In this document: positions 23,925 to 32,356 of the stretch, in pieces
Layout of the letters: each line of letters opens with the position of its first letter
Position numbering within the stretch: the first letter of the stretch is position 1
Assembly (NCBI GenBank): GCA_900540875.1
Contig: UQHT01000008.1
Coordinates: 1 to 64,000 of the forward strand
DNA: 64,000 nucleotides
Origin: an uncultured Collinsella sp.
GTDB taxonomy: Bacteria; Actinomycetota; Coriobacteriia; Coriobacteriales; Coriobacteriaceae
Direction of reading: 5' to 3'
The notes under the pieces: model-generated
Databases searched by the model: none
The model's input: only the letters and a program-made list of their open reading frames with translations
What the model was told of the DNA's origin: nothing
Position numbers and translations under genes: made by a program

Positions 23925-24087
23925 ATTGGGATCCTTAGTCGCTCATATAGCGAGCGGTATGACAACACGTACTAGATGTATTATACGCAGCGCGCAAGCA
24001 AACTGGCATAAAAGCTCATCGAGGCTGAGTGCCATCGCTCGCTGCGGTACACTTACCTAAAGTAAACCATGAAGGGAGACATTACCT

Positions 24088-24375
24088 ATGAAGAAGATCG
24101 TTTTGGCTTGCGGTGCTGGCGCTGCTACTTCCACGCTTGTTGCCCAGAAGGTCGCTACCATGCTCGACGCCAACGGTTATGCCGGCAAGTATGAGATCGT
24201 GCAGTGCGCCATCTCTGAGGCCAAGGACGCTTGCGACGAGGGCGCCGACCTGCTGATCGCCACCACCGTTGCCCCCGAGGGCCTCACCTGCCCGTACGTG
24301 AGCGGCGTGCCCTTCATGACCGGCATGAACCGCGTCGCTGCCGAGAAGGCCGTTCTCGACGTTATGGCTCAGTAG
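24088..24375 (+). CDS. orphan galactitol-type PTS IIB protein
   Basis: This 95-residue protein is a complete GatB/SgaB-type IIB domain. KKIVLACGAGAATSTLVAQK places the phosphorylatable cysteine at position 8, followed by the P-loop-like turn GAGAATST. Such proteins take phosphate from a IIA and give it to a sugar in a IIC channel. Neither a IIA nor a IIC gene lies next to it; its only partner is a VOC-family gene 12 bases downstream. It may serve a transporter elsewhere or act as a phosphorylation-state signal. GAAGGGAGAC precedes the ATG. Confidence 0.88.
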   Translation: MKKIVLACGAGAATSTLVAQKVATMLDANGYAGKYEIVQCAISEAKDACDEGADLLIATTVAPEGLTCPYVSGVPFMTGMNRVAAEKAVLDVMAQ

Positions 24376-24387
24376 GCGCTGCCTGTA

Positions 24388-24762
24388 ATGAATGAGCAGA
24401 ACGCCAACCCGGTAGAGCTCTTTGGCATGCGCGTCGCCCACGTGGGCATTAACGCCACCGACCCGGCCGATGCCCTGGAGATCGCGGAGCTGTTCTCGAC
24501 GATGATGGGCCTACCCGTTATCGAGACCCCGGTTTCGTACTTTAACGATTCGCTGATCGAGGTCATGAAGCAGAACGGTCGTGGCACCAAGGGCCACATT
24601 GGCTTTGCCGTCAACGACATCGATGCGGCCGAGAAGTGGTTTGCCGAGCGCGGGCTCGAGGTCAACGAGGAGTCGCGCGTGCTGCTGCCCGACGGCGGCA
24701 CCAAGCTCGTGTACTTTAAGCGCGAGTTCGCCGGCTTCGCCGTGCATCTGTGCCGCGAGTAG
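24388..24762 (+). CDS. VOC (glyoxalase/dioxygenase fold) family protein
   Basis: This 124-residue protein has the paired beta-alpha-beta-beta-beta layout of the vicinal-oxygen-chelate fold: MRVAHVGINATDP, then GHIGFAVNDIDAAEKWFAERGLEV, then KLVYFKREFAGFAVHL. Possible metal ligands are the histidine in AHVGI, the histidine in KGHIGF and the C-terminal histidine of AVHLC. Activities in the superfamily range from glyoxalase and epimerase to resistance proteins, so the reaction is unknown. It is in a two-gene unit with the orphan PTS IIB, which hints at a sugar-derived substrate. Confidence 0.82.
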   Translation: MNEQNANPVELFGMRVAHVGINATDPADALEIAELFSTMMGLPVIETPVSYFNDSLIEVMKQNGRGTKGHIGFAVNDIDAAEKWFAERGLEVNEESRVLLPDGGTKLVYFKREFAGFAVHLCRE

Positions 24763-24784
24763 CGCACAGGCTGCTATAGCTAGC

Positions 24785-24822
24785 AAAAAGGGATAGAGCC
24801 GCCTGGCCCTATCCCTTTTTTA
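24785..24822. terminator. bidirectional intrinsic terminator
   Basis: AAAAAGGGATAG pairs with CTATCCCTTTTT around a 12-base loop and sits between the convergent VOC and histidine kinase genes. A-tract and T-tract on the two sides allow use in both directions. Confidence 0.88.
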
Positions 24823-24836
24823 TGCCGAGGGGCTTC

Positions 24837-26132
24837 CTACCGCGGCAGGCGAATCGTAAAGCGGCTGCCGACGCCCTCGACTGAGGTCACGCCAATGACA
24901 CCACCATGGCTATCGACGATCCACTTGGCAATGGCAAGCCCCAGACCCGAGCCCTGCGCGCCGGCATCGCGTGCGTTGTCGGCGCGGTAGAACCGTTCAA
25001 ACGCGTGGGCTGCGGATTCCTGGTTCATGCCGATGCCCTCGTCCTCAACACTTATGTCGATCGTGCCCGCGCCCGCATCCGGCGTCACGCCAAATCTGAT
25101 GGACGTGCCCGCGTCCGAATACTTGGCGGCGTTCTGCACGATCACGCGCAGAGCCTGCTTCACGAGCGCCACGTCAACGGGTGCGTCGCAGCGCGGGTCG
25201 CTGGCAAGTGCAGCGTCAAAAGCCAGCCGATACGTGTGCGCGGCATCGATCATCTGCGATTCCTCGCATACCTCGCCGACCAGTGCGGCCAGGTTGGTAT
25301 TCGCACGCCGCAGGACCGTGCGCCCGGCATCGCCGCGTGCCAAAAACAGCAGCTGCTCCACGAGCTCCTGCATATGCTCGCTTTCGGCTTTGAGCGAGGT
25401 GATGGATTCTGCCAGCACGTCCGGGTCGTCTTTGCCCCAGCGGTCGAGCATGTTCACGTAACCCTGAATCACCGCGATGGGCGTGCGCAGCTCGTGACTC
25501 GCATCGTTGACAAAGCGCATCTGCTGCAGCTTTGCCTCTTGCATCTGGCGCAGCAGGCGGTTGAGTGCGACCTCGATGCTCGCCAGGTCGGCGTCGCCGG
25601 TGGTGACGCTCGGCGAGTCGACGCTTGCGCGCTCGATGGCCTGCTCCAGCGTTTCCATCTTGCCGCCGGCGAGCTGCATGCGGCCGAGCTCGTCCACACG
25701 CAAGGCCAGGTCGTTGAGCGGCGCCATAGTGCGGCGCACGCGGCGGGCGCCGCCGAGCATGTTGAGCACGCTGATGACCTGCCAACCCACAACGACAAGG
25801 TAGAGAGGCCATAGCGCGACGAGGTCCTGCGCGAGGGGGAAGGTCTTGGTGGTGCGCGCAAACTCGACGGTATAGGTGAGCGTTGTCAGGTCCCAGCCGC
25901 GCGCGGGCGTCAGTGACATGCCGTGAACGCTGGCGCTGGGGATCCATCCCGCGGTAAACGCGCCATCGGGCAGCGTCTGGTTGTAGCCATAGACGAGGAT
26001 CGCCGCCGCAACAAGCAGCAGTAACAGATCCAGCCAGACGTAGCTCACCAAGCGGCGCCACATATAGCTCCAGTTGATGGCGCGGGCGATGGAGGTGACG
26101 CGCTTAGCCTCGTCGTTACGCGCGGCAGACAT
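24837..26132 (-). CDS. sensor histidine kinase
   Basis: This 431-residue membrane sensor has two transmembrane helices (about residues 30-50 and 125-145) around a short extracytoplasmic loop, then a HAMP-like stretch and the H-box FVNDASHELRTPIAVIQGYV with the phospho-accepting histidine. The ATPase domain shows an N-box VIVQNAAKYSD, a G1 box SVEDEGIGM and a G2 region GSGLGLAIAKWIV. The ATG at 26132 overlaps the end of the response-regulator gene by 17 bases. The stimulus is unknown; the neighbouring DUF4342 membrane protein suggests an envelope signal. Confidence 0.93.
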   Translation of the reverse strand: MSAARNDEAKRVTSIARAINWSYMWRRLVSYVWLDLLLLLVAAAILVYGYNQTLPDGAFTAGWIPSASVHGMSLTPARGWDLTTLTYTVEFARTTKTFPLAQDLVALWPLYLVVVGWQVISVLNMLGGARRVRRTMAPLNDLALRVDELGRMQLAGGKMETLEQAIERASVDSPSVTTGDADLASIEVALNRLLRQMQEAKLQQMRFVNDASHELRTPIAVIQGYVNMLDRWGKDDPDVLAESITSLKAESEHMQELVEQLLFLARGDAGRTVLRRANTNLAALVGEVCEESQMIDAAHTYRLAFDAALASDPRCDAPVDVALVKQALRVIVQNAAKYSDAGTSIRFGVTPDAGAGTIDISVEDEGIGMNQESAAHAFERFYRADNARDAGAQGSGLGLAIAKWIVDSHGGVIGVTSVEGVGSRFTIRLPR

Positions 26133-26886
26133 AGCCCACCCCGCGCACGGTCTGGATGATGCGGGCACCGCCGGCGTCTTCGATCTTGGCACGCAGGTGC
26201 GCGATGTGCACGTCGACGTTGTTGGTGTCGCCCACATAGTCGTAGCCTAGCGCCTCGTGCGCAATGCGCTCGCGCGTGAGCACGGTGCCGGCATGCGTCA
26301 TAAGCAGGGCGAGGACATCGAACTCGCGGGCGGTCAGCACGATGGGCGAGCCGCCGACCGTGACTTCGCGGCGGTCGGGATCGAGCGCAACCGAGCCCAC
26401 GGTGAGCGCGGTGGGGGAGGGCGAGGCAGAGGTCTTGGCCGAGTCGCCAGCTGGGGGTATCGCAACGGCGCACCCGCCCGCACCGCCCGCCCCAACGCCG
26501 CCAACGCCCGAAGCCGTCCGCACAGCCTCCGAGCGCTTTAGCGCCACGCGGATCCGTGCGAACAGCTCCTCAATGGCAAACGGCTTGGTCAGGTAATCGT
26601 CAGCACCGGCGTCGAGCCCGGCCACCTTGTCCATCACGGCATCGCGCGCGGTGACCATGATCACCGGCACATCCTTGTGCTTGCGGACACGCCGCAGCAC
26701 CTCCATGCCGTTGAGCTGCGGCAGCAGTACATCGAGCAGAATCAGATCGTAGTCGCGCTCCAGCGCTAGGTCAACGGCGGTGCGGCCATCGGCGGCGTGC
26801 TCCACCTGGTAGCCCTCGTGCTCCAGCTCGAGCGTCACAAAGCGGGCGATTTTCTCCTCGTCCTCTACAATCAGGATCCGTGCCAT
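26116..26886 (-). CDS. OmpR/PhoB-family response regulator
   Basis: This 256-residue regulator has an N-terminal receiver domain (MARILIVEDEEKIARF; phosphorylated aspartate in LILLDVLLPQLNG; TARDA; KPFAIEEL) and a C-terminal winged helix (LDPDRREVTVGGSPIVLTAREFDVLALL; YVGDTNNVDVHIAHLRAKI). The linker is unusually long and made of Gly, Ala, Val, Pro and Ser (about residues 125-160). It is the partner of the overlapping histidine kinase. The DUF4342 gene lies 18 bases upstream in the same direction. Confidence 0.95.
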   Translation of the reverse strand: MARILIVEDEEKIARFVTLELEHEGYQVEHAADGRTAVDLALERDYDLILLDVLLPQLNGMEVLRRVRKHKDVPVIMVTARDAVMDKVAGLDAGADDYLTKPFAIEELFARIRVALKRSEAVRTASGVGGVGAGGAGGCAVAIPPAGDSAKTSASPSPTALTVGSVALDPDRREVTVGGSPIVLTAREFDVLALLMTHAGTVLTRERIAHEALGYDYVGDTNNVDVHIAHLRAKIEDAGGARIIQTVRGVGYVCRA

Positions 26887-26904
26887 ACGTGCCCCCGTCT
26901 GCGA

Positions 26905-27447
26905 TTACTTGTCGTCGTTCAGATTTTGCTTGATGTCGTCCGCGGCATTGGCAGCGCTGTCCATCAGGTTGTTGATGCTGCCGGGCACGTCGCCGTCGCT
27001 ATCGATGCGGTAGCGCATGCCAAAGAACAAGCCAAGCAGCATCAGCCATATCGTGGCGCCCCAGGCAAACAGGGCGACGATGGGAATCAGGATGGGAATG
27101 TTGAGGATGATCGCATCGCGGCGCGTGGCGATAAACTTGGTGTCCAGACTCAGGCGGAAGAGCTTTTTGAGGTACTCCCACACGCTGTCCATCTTCTTGG
27201 AGAAGTCGGTCTTTTCGCTCGACTTTTCGTAGGCTGCCTGCGCGGCGACCATCTCGGCAGAGGGCTCATCGACTGGCGCGGACTCGGTGGCGGCATGCGC
27301 CGACGTGGTCTGGGTCTTGCCCTGCGACTCGAGCCAAATGATGGCATCCAAAACGTTGCCGTCGGCAGCGTCGAGCGCCGCCTTGGCATCGGTGTAACTC
27401 ACGTTGCACTTGGTGCGGATGGTTTCAACTTTTTCGAGGTCGTCCAT
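26905..27447 (-). CDS. DUF4342-type protein with UBA-like domain and membrane segment
   Basis: This 180-residue protein starts with a UBA/TS-N-like three-helix domain (VETIRTKCNVSYTDAKAALDAADGNVLDAIIWLES). It continues through a polar linker into a region typical of DUF4342 with a hydrophobic segment (IILNIPILIPIVALFAWGATIWLMLLGLFFGM) and an amphipathic C-terminus. The function is unknown. It sits first in the unit DUF4342-response regulator-histidine kinase, so it could be a sensor accessory. The start follows GAAAGGACAGGTC. Confidence 0.78.
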   Translation of the reverse strand: MDDLEKVETIRTKCNVSYTDAKAALDAADGNVLDAIIWLESQGKTQTTSAHAATESAPVDEPSAEMVAAQAAYEKSSEKTDFSKKMDSVWEYLKKLFRLSLDTKFIATRRDAIILNIPILIPIVALFAWGATIWLMLLGLFFGMRYRIDSDGDVPGSINNLMDSAANAADDIKQNLNDDK

Positions 27448-27774
27448 GACCTGTCCTTTCGTTCGATGGGCGCGACGCCGGGCAATTTGCTCGGGCGCGA
27501 GCGTTGCGTTCGGCGGTCTGCGTTGCGCCGCCCCGCCCTTGGTCGAACTCTATAGTGCAGGTTATAGATTAAGCGATTCTTGAGCCAAGATTAATGTTGG
27601 ATGAGTTTTTGGGTGGCAGTGGGAAAAGTATTAGACCTCGATAGCGGGAGATGGGGTGCCGGTACAAAACGGCGTCAAGGGTTGGTCGAGCAGGCGGTTT
27701 TCAGGCGACTGGGACATGGCGGGCGGTCGATCGCCTATACTGGTTGAGCTCAACTGGAGAGGTGATAACTAGTT
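27448..27774. other. divergent gap with possible Nudix promoter and operator
   Basis: This 327-base gap lies between the leftward DUF4342 gene and the rightward Nudix gene. TATACT at 27738-27743 could be a -10 box for the Nudix gene, with no clear -35. The perfect 12-bp palindrome GTTGAGCTCAAC at 27745-27756 follows directly and would overlap the transcription start, as an operator would. An AT-rich stretch around 27550-27610 may hold the DUF4342 promoter. I see no gene. Confidence 0.45.
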
Positions 27775-28170
27775 ATGAAATCAATCAATGTTGCAGCAGC
27801 GATTATTCAGAAGGACGGAAAAATCCTGAGCTGCCAGCGCGGCTATGGCGAGTTTAAAGACGGCTGGGAATTTCCGGGCGGCAAGCTCGAGCCGGGCGAG
27901 ACCGGCGAGCAGGCAATCGTGCGCGAGATTCAAGAAGAGCTCGAGGTCACGATCGGTAACCTCGGCTATCTTTGCACGGTCGAGCACGATTACGAGACGT
28001 TCCATCTGTCGATGCAGTGCTACCTAGCTAGCATCCTTTCGGGCGAGTTCAAAGAGCACGCTCACGAGGACATGAAGTGGCTCGATACCAATAACCTGTG
28101 GGATGTCGATTGGCTTCCGGCGGACGTTAAAGTCGTTAAGGAACTCGAAAAGAAACTCGGGCTTATGTGA
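27775..28170 (+). CDS. MutT-type Nudix (d)NTP pyrophosphohydrolase
   Basis: This 131-residue Nudix hydrolase is close to the MutT/CTP-pyrophosphohydrolase type. The Nudix box GGKLEPGETGEQAIVREIQE-EL is complete, with the catalytic REIQEE glutamates, and WEFPGGK precedes it. It would hydrolyse oxidised or unusual nucleoside triphosphates. GGAGAGGTGATAACT precedes the ATG. It converges on the PLD-helicase gene, 40 bases from stop to stop. Codon use is a little less GC-rich than that of the surrounding genes, like the helicase. Confidence 0.92.
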   Translation: MKSINVAAAIIQKDGKILSCQRGYGEFKDGWEFPGGKLEPGETGEQAIVREIQEELEVTIGNLGYLCTVEHDYETFHLSMQCYLASILSGEFKEHAHEDMKWLDTNNLWDVDWLPADVKVVKELEKKLGLM

Positions 28171-28172
28171 GA

Positions 28173-28209
28173 AAGGAGCGGACGTCGCATGGCGGCCCGC
28201 TCCTTCTTT
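28173..28209. terminator. shared hairpin between convergent Nudix and helicase genes
   Basis: AAGGAGCG pairs with CGCTCCTT around a 17-base loop; TCTTTG follows on the plus strand. It fills the 40-base gap and may end both transcripts. Confidence 0.6.
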
Positions 28210-28210
28210 G

Positions 28211-31087
28211 TTACTCTGTCTCACTCAGATCGCTGAGCATAAACTCGTAAATGTCCTGGCGCACGGGAGCATTGAGTTCATATTCGATTTCGACGGCGTT
28301 GTCGCCGCTCTTAGTTTTAATAGCTTTGAACTCGCCAGTCGGATGCATTTCGCCTAGGAAGTAAAATTCCTTGCCACCCTTATCGTCCTTGTTCTTGCGC
28401 ATAAACAAATACGTCTTTAGCCCGTTGCCCGGCCATGCCTGCAGTCGCTGAATCTCGGGGGAGTTGAGCGTGCGGTTGTTCTTAGAGATTGCAACTAGCT
28501 TACTCGGCGAAACAAAGCGGTCTTCATACTGAATGGACTCGCTAATGTCGGGTGCCTTGTCATAGTTAATAAACACGGGGAATGTAATGGTCTTCTCGTC
28601 GTAGAAGTAGCCGCCAAGATTTTGGCCGTTGATGTTCTTTTCCCAGTTCATCAAGCGGCAAACTTCTTCGTACGTGTACTTGGCGTTGAGAACGAAATTT
28701 GTGTTTTGGTACGTCTCGGCATAGTCGAGTCGGTTACGCGCAATGCCAAAATCCAGCACCTCGAGAATCTGACGCTTGAACTCTGCGTTGCGCAGAGCGG
28801 TCGCAAACGCTTCGGTCAGACGAGGTCCGCATCCATCGTCAATAAGCAGGGAAACGAAATCCTTGGGAGTGGCAAAGTCGCCCTTAAGGACTGTGATTGC
28901 CGACCTAACGGCGCTGTCCTTAAGCTGTGTGTGGTAGTTCCTAAGCGCAGCCTCGCGCATATGCCGGTAGCCCTCGTGTCCGGCTTCGACGAGCGTTTGA
29001 AGCAAATAGAGGTCTTCGAAACGCTTGCCCGCGGCGAGCTTTTGAGAAATAAATTTGAGAATCTTGGTTTGCTCAGAGGAAAATTGAACCGTGTAGTCCG
29101 GCTCGTATTTGGATAGAAATGCGTGGTAGGACCCCAGGCCGCTATTCTTGAAGATAAGCAGCGGATCGATGGAGCCGTTACGATCAAATTCGAGCAGCGA
29201 GGGAATCTTGCCGAGTTTCTGGCGCAAGTCGAGATATTCGTTTTTCAAAAACCTGACGGAGGTGAAATCGCCGCCATCGATGGCCTTGTAGATGCGTGCC
29301 TCGGAAATACGATCGAAGCTCACGGTCGAGCATCCGGGGATCGTCGAATCGCCCTCTTGGACGAGACGACGCAGGCGATCTTTGTTGTACGTTTTGTCAC
29401 CCGAAAGCGCGATGGGCACCAAGAAGTTGCTCTGGTAGTTGCCAATAAAGTCGAGCACCAGTGCGTATTCCTTACCATCATTCAGACGCAAACCTCGTCC
29501 GAGCTGTTGAATAAAGATGATTGCGGAGTCGGTGCGTCGAAGCATGATGATCTGATTGAGCGAGGGGATGTCGACGCCTTCGTTCATGATATCGACCGAG
29601 AAAATATACTCGAGCTCGCCGGCTTCAAGTCGGCTGATAACGGCATCGCGGACTTCATCGGGATCTTGACCGCTAATCGCAGCCGTTCGATATCCGAGAG
29701 CGTTGAATTTGCGCGACAGTTCTTTGGCCTCGGCGTTTCGATTGCAGAAAATTAAGCCCCTGCGGCTGCTTTTGGTGACGCTATATTCTTCGATCTTCTC
29801 GGTGATGTGACGCACACGCTCGTCGGACGTTAAGCGCCCGAACAGGGCGGTATTTTCGATCGTCTCATCGTCAATCTCCAGATCGTGAATGCCAAAATAA
29901 TGGAAGGGGGCTAGCATCTCCTCGGACAAAGCGTCCTGCAGCGTGATCTGGAATGCGATGACGTGATTGAAAAGGGCAAAGACGTCATAGCCGTCGGTGC
30001 GATTGGGTGTAGCGGTCATGCCCAGATAAAACCGAGGCGTAAAGTGCGACATGATGGATTGGTAGCCCTGAGATCCCGTGCGGTGGGCCTCGTCGATGAC
30101 GATGTAGTCGAACTCATCGGGACGGAAATCGCTCAGATGTTTGGCGACCGAAGAACACATGGCAAACACACAGGTAGCATCGCTTGTATTCTTGCCAGTT
30201 TGATAGGTGTCGAACATATAGGTACTACCTAAGAGCCGTTCGTAGCTTGCACGGGAGGCGTCGATAATGCGCCGGCGGTGCGCAAGAAAGAGGACGCGCC
30301 GGGGTTTAGTTGCGAGCACATCGAACGCCGACAGGAAGGTCTTGCCAGTGCCGGTTGCCGAGACCAGCAGGGCGCGAGTCTCGCCCTTACGGTGGATTGC
30401 ACCGAGCGCCTCAAGGGCGCGCTGCTGCATTTTATTGGGCTTGAGTTCTTCGAGATCGTTCGTGGTTGGGCTAACAGTTGCCTGGAACGTCGGTTTCGAT
30501 TTGGGCTTTGGGGGACGCGCCGATCGATATGCGGCATATTTGTCAATCCAGTCTTGGGAAAGCGCAACGGTCGAGGCGTCACTCCACAGCGAATTGAACT
30601 CACCTCTAAGCTCTCCGAGCAAGCGGCTGTTTTCAACGGTCTGGTACAGCACGTTCCATTCTTTATTGCAGGTGAGGGCGGTCTGCGTCATGTTCGAGCT
30701 GCCGACGATTATCGTGCTGGTTTCGCCCTTATCAAAAATGTATCCCTTAGCATGCAAATTACCCTGGAATACGCGAACTTCTATGTTGTCGTATTCCAGG
30801 AGCTTGCGAAACGCATCGGGTGAGTTGAAGTTGAGATAGGTGGACGTCAGCAGCCTGCCCTTAATGCCACGCTGCTTGAGCTCCTGGAACGCTTCGACCA
30901 AGATTTGAAGGCCACCGTCTGCAACAAACGCTACGCAAAAGTCAAAAGAGCTGCAGGTCGAGAGCTGCTCCTTGATAACGGATAGTAATGTTCCGCCGGT
31001 CGCCTTCGAGTTGGCGATGAGCTTGGGTGAATCGTTCTCGCGTGCAAGCGAGTCGAATTCAATATCAATCTGCTGCTGCGTAGTCAT
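28211..31087 (-). CDS. PLD nuclease - SF2 helicase - DUF3427 protein
   Basis: This 958-residue multidomain protein begins with a phospholipase D-like domain (HKD half-motif HAKGYIF at 112-118, then GSSN at 129-132). The SF2 helicase core follows with Walker A ATGTGKT (244-250), DEAH (332-335), TAT (358-360), FSVDIMNEGVDIP (about 486-498) and QQLGRGLR (517-524). The last 150 residues (YTYEEVCRLMNWEKN onward) look like DUF3427. Such proteins are predicted DNA-processing or defence enzymes. The ATG at 31087 is chosen because the frame upstream of it lacks homologous-looking sequence. GC content is visibly lower than in the neighbours, which suggests acquisition by transfer. It converges on a Nudix gene. 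Confidence 0.88.
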   Translation of the reverse strand: MTTQQQIDIEFDSLARENDSPKLIANSKATGGTLLSVIKEQLSTCSSFDFCVAFVADGGLQILVEAFQELKQRGIKGRLLTSTYLNFNSPDAFRKLLEYDNIEVRVFQGNLHAKGYIFDKGETSTIIVGSSNMTQTALTCNKEWNVLYQTVENSRLLGELRGEFNSLWSDASTVALSQDWIDKYAAYRSARPPKPKSKPTFQATVSPTTNDLEELKPNKMQQRALEALGAIHRKGETRALLVSATGTGKTFLSAFDVLATKPRRVLFLAHRRRIIDASRASYERLLGSTYMFDTYQTGKNTSDATCVFAMCSSVAKHLSDFRPDEFDYIVIDEAHRTGSQGYQSIMSHFTPRFYLGMTATPNRTDGYDVFALFNHVIAFQITLQDALSEEMLAPFHYFGIHDLEIDDETIENTALFGRLTSDERVRHITEKIEEYSVTKSSRRGLIFCNRNAEAKELSRKFNALGYRTAAISGQDPDEVRDAVISRLEAGELEYIFSVDIMNEGVDIPSLNQIIMLRRTDSAIIFIQQLGRGLRLNDGKEYALVLDFIGNYQSNFLVPIALSGDKTYNKDRLRRLVQEGDSTIPGCSTVSFDRISEARIYKAIDGGDFTSVRFLKNEYLDLRQKLGKIPSLLEFDRNGSIDPLLIFKNSGLGSYHAFLSKYEPDYTVQFSSEQTKILKFISQKLAAGKRFEDLYLLQTLVEAGHEGYRHMREAALRNYHTQLKDSAVRSAITVLKGDFATPKDFVSLLIDDGCGPRLTEAFATALRNAEFKRQILEVLDFGIARNRLDYAETYQNTNFVLNAKYTYEEVCRLMNWEKNINGQNLGGYFYDEKTITFPVFINYDKAPDISESIQYEDRFVSPSKLVAISKNNRTLNSPEIQRLQAWPGNGLKTYLFMRKNKDDKGGKEFYFLGEMHPTGEFKAIKTKSGDNAVEIEYELNAPVRQDIYEFMLSDLSETE

Positions 31088-31288
31088 CCCGGCCAAACCT
31101 TTCGAAAGACTATGTTGGCGCCAGGATAACAGATCGATCGTTCGTATTTTGGGCGTATGACGATTAAGATTGGCGGTTTGGCGCGAGCTTTCGGACGTGT
31201 CCGCACGATATGTGACACTTACCCTGCCACCATGCTCCGCCGCGGCGGCATGCATCTGAACAACGACCCTCTAAGGAGTTCGATATCG

Positions 31289-31528
31289 ATGAGTGACAAC
31301 GCAAAGCATCTCGCAAAGAAGTGCGTTAAGGACGCAGGGCCGTGTCTTGTGCTGTGCGCGGCCGGCGTAGCGGTCGCGCTGCTGGCTGTTCTGGGGCCAT
31401 TTGACGTGCTCCGAAGCGCCAGTTCGCTGCACGTTTGCATTGCCTTCGCCGGCGCCATGGCGACCGGCGGCGTGCTCGATCTGGTCTTTTGGGTGTTTGA
31501 CCCGTTTGGATGGAAGAACGAGGGGTAA
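31289..31528 (+). CDS. small two-helix membrane protein, unknown
   Basis: This 79-residue protein has two predicted membrane helices (PCLVLCAAGVAVALLAVLGPF and HVCIAFAGAMATGGVLDLVFWVF) with a basic N-terminus and ends DPFGWKNEG. AAGGAG at 31273 precedes the ATG at 31289. An upstream in-frame ATG at 31157 would overlap the divergent promoter region. No family is recognised. Confidence 0.6.
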   Translation: MSDNAKHLAKKCVKDAGPCLVLCAAGVAVALLAVLGPFDVLRSASSLHVCIAFAGAMATGGVLDLVFWVFDPFGWKNEG

Positions 31529-31613
31529 GCCCTGAGGGATGGAAGGGCTGGAACGGTTGGCTTAGTGATCGTGCAGAATGTGGACTAGTGACTTACAGGG
31601 AAGCGGTGATCCG

Positions 31614-32339
31614 ATGACGGTCTATGTGACGGGCGACGTCCATGGCGGCGCTGACATGCAAAAGCTGCGCGATTGGGATCTTGGGGAAAGCCTGACGAGC
31701 GACGACTATCTCATCGTCGCCGGCGATTTTGGCTTTCCGTGGGATTTCTCTGCCGAGGAATGCGCCGACATCGCTTGGCTAGAATCGCGTCCCTATACCG
31801 TGCTGTTCGTCGACGGCAACCACGAACGTTACGACCATTGGGCAGAACGCCCCATGGAGCTGTGGCATGGTGGGCTGACGCAGCGCCTGTCGGATACTTC
31901 GCCCATACGGCGCCTGACGCGCGGCGAGGTTTTTGAGCTCGACGGCTCAACGGTCTTTACCATGGGCGGCGCCACGAGCGTGGATAAGGAATACCGCATT
32001 CCGTATTCCAGCTGGTGGCCGCAGGAGCTGCCAGACGAGCGCAACTTTGAGGAGGCGCGGACAAAGCTCGACAGCGTGGGCTGGAAGGTCGATTGCGTAA
32101 TCACCCACACCTGCTCTACGCGCATGCTTTCGCCCACGCTTTATCCGGCGCCCGGCTGGAATTGCCCCGCCGTTGATCGGCTTACGGCGTTTTTCGATGA
32201 GCTGGAAGATCGCTTGGACTACAAGCGCTGGTACTACGGGCATTTTCATCGAGATGCCAACCCGGCCGAGTGCCATACCGTGCTCTACGACTGCATCGTT
32301 CGCCTGGGCGACGAACTCCAGCCCTGGGATGTTGCGTAG
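31614..32339 (+). CDS. calcineurin-like metallophosphoesterase
   Basis: This 241-residue phosphoesterase shows the five metal-binding blocks: VTGDVHGG, VAGDFGF, FVDGNHERYDHW, VITHTCS and YYGHFHRD. It resembles Ser/Thr-phosphatase-like cytoplasmic enzymes common in Firmicutes and Coriobacteriia; the substrate is unknown. The ATG at 31614 gives the typical MTVYVTGDVHG start; a frame-consistent ATG at 31578 lies in an unlikely leader. It converges with gluQ 18 bases downstream. Confidence 0.9.
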   Translation: MTVYVTGDVHGGADMQKLRDWDLGESLTSDDYLIVAGDFGFPWDFSAEECADIAWLESRPYTVLFVDGNHERYDHWAERPMELWHGGLTQRLSDTSPIRRLTRGEVFELDGSTVFTMGGATSVDKEYRIPYSSWWPQELPDERNFEEARTKLDSVGWKVDCVITHTCSTRMLSPTLYPAPGWNCPAVDRLTAFFDELEDRLDYKRWYYGHFHRDANPAECHTVLYDCIVRLGDELQPWDVA

Positions 32340-32356
32340 GGGTGGGGCGTATTTGG

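Noticed and set aside
28211..31087. Type I restriction HsdR or a BREX/DISARM helicase
   Set aside because: No methyltransferase, specificity subunit or other system gene is adjacent, and the PLD plus DUF3427 architecture differs from HsdR.
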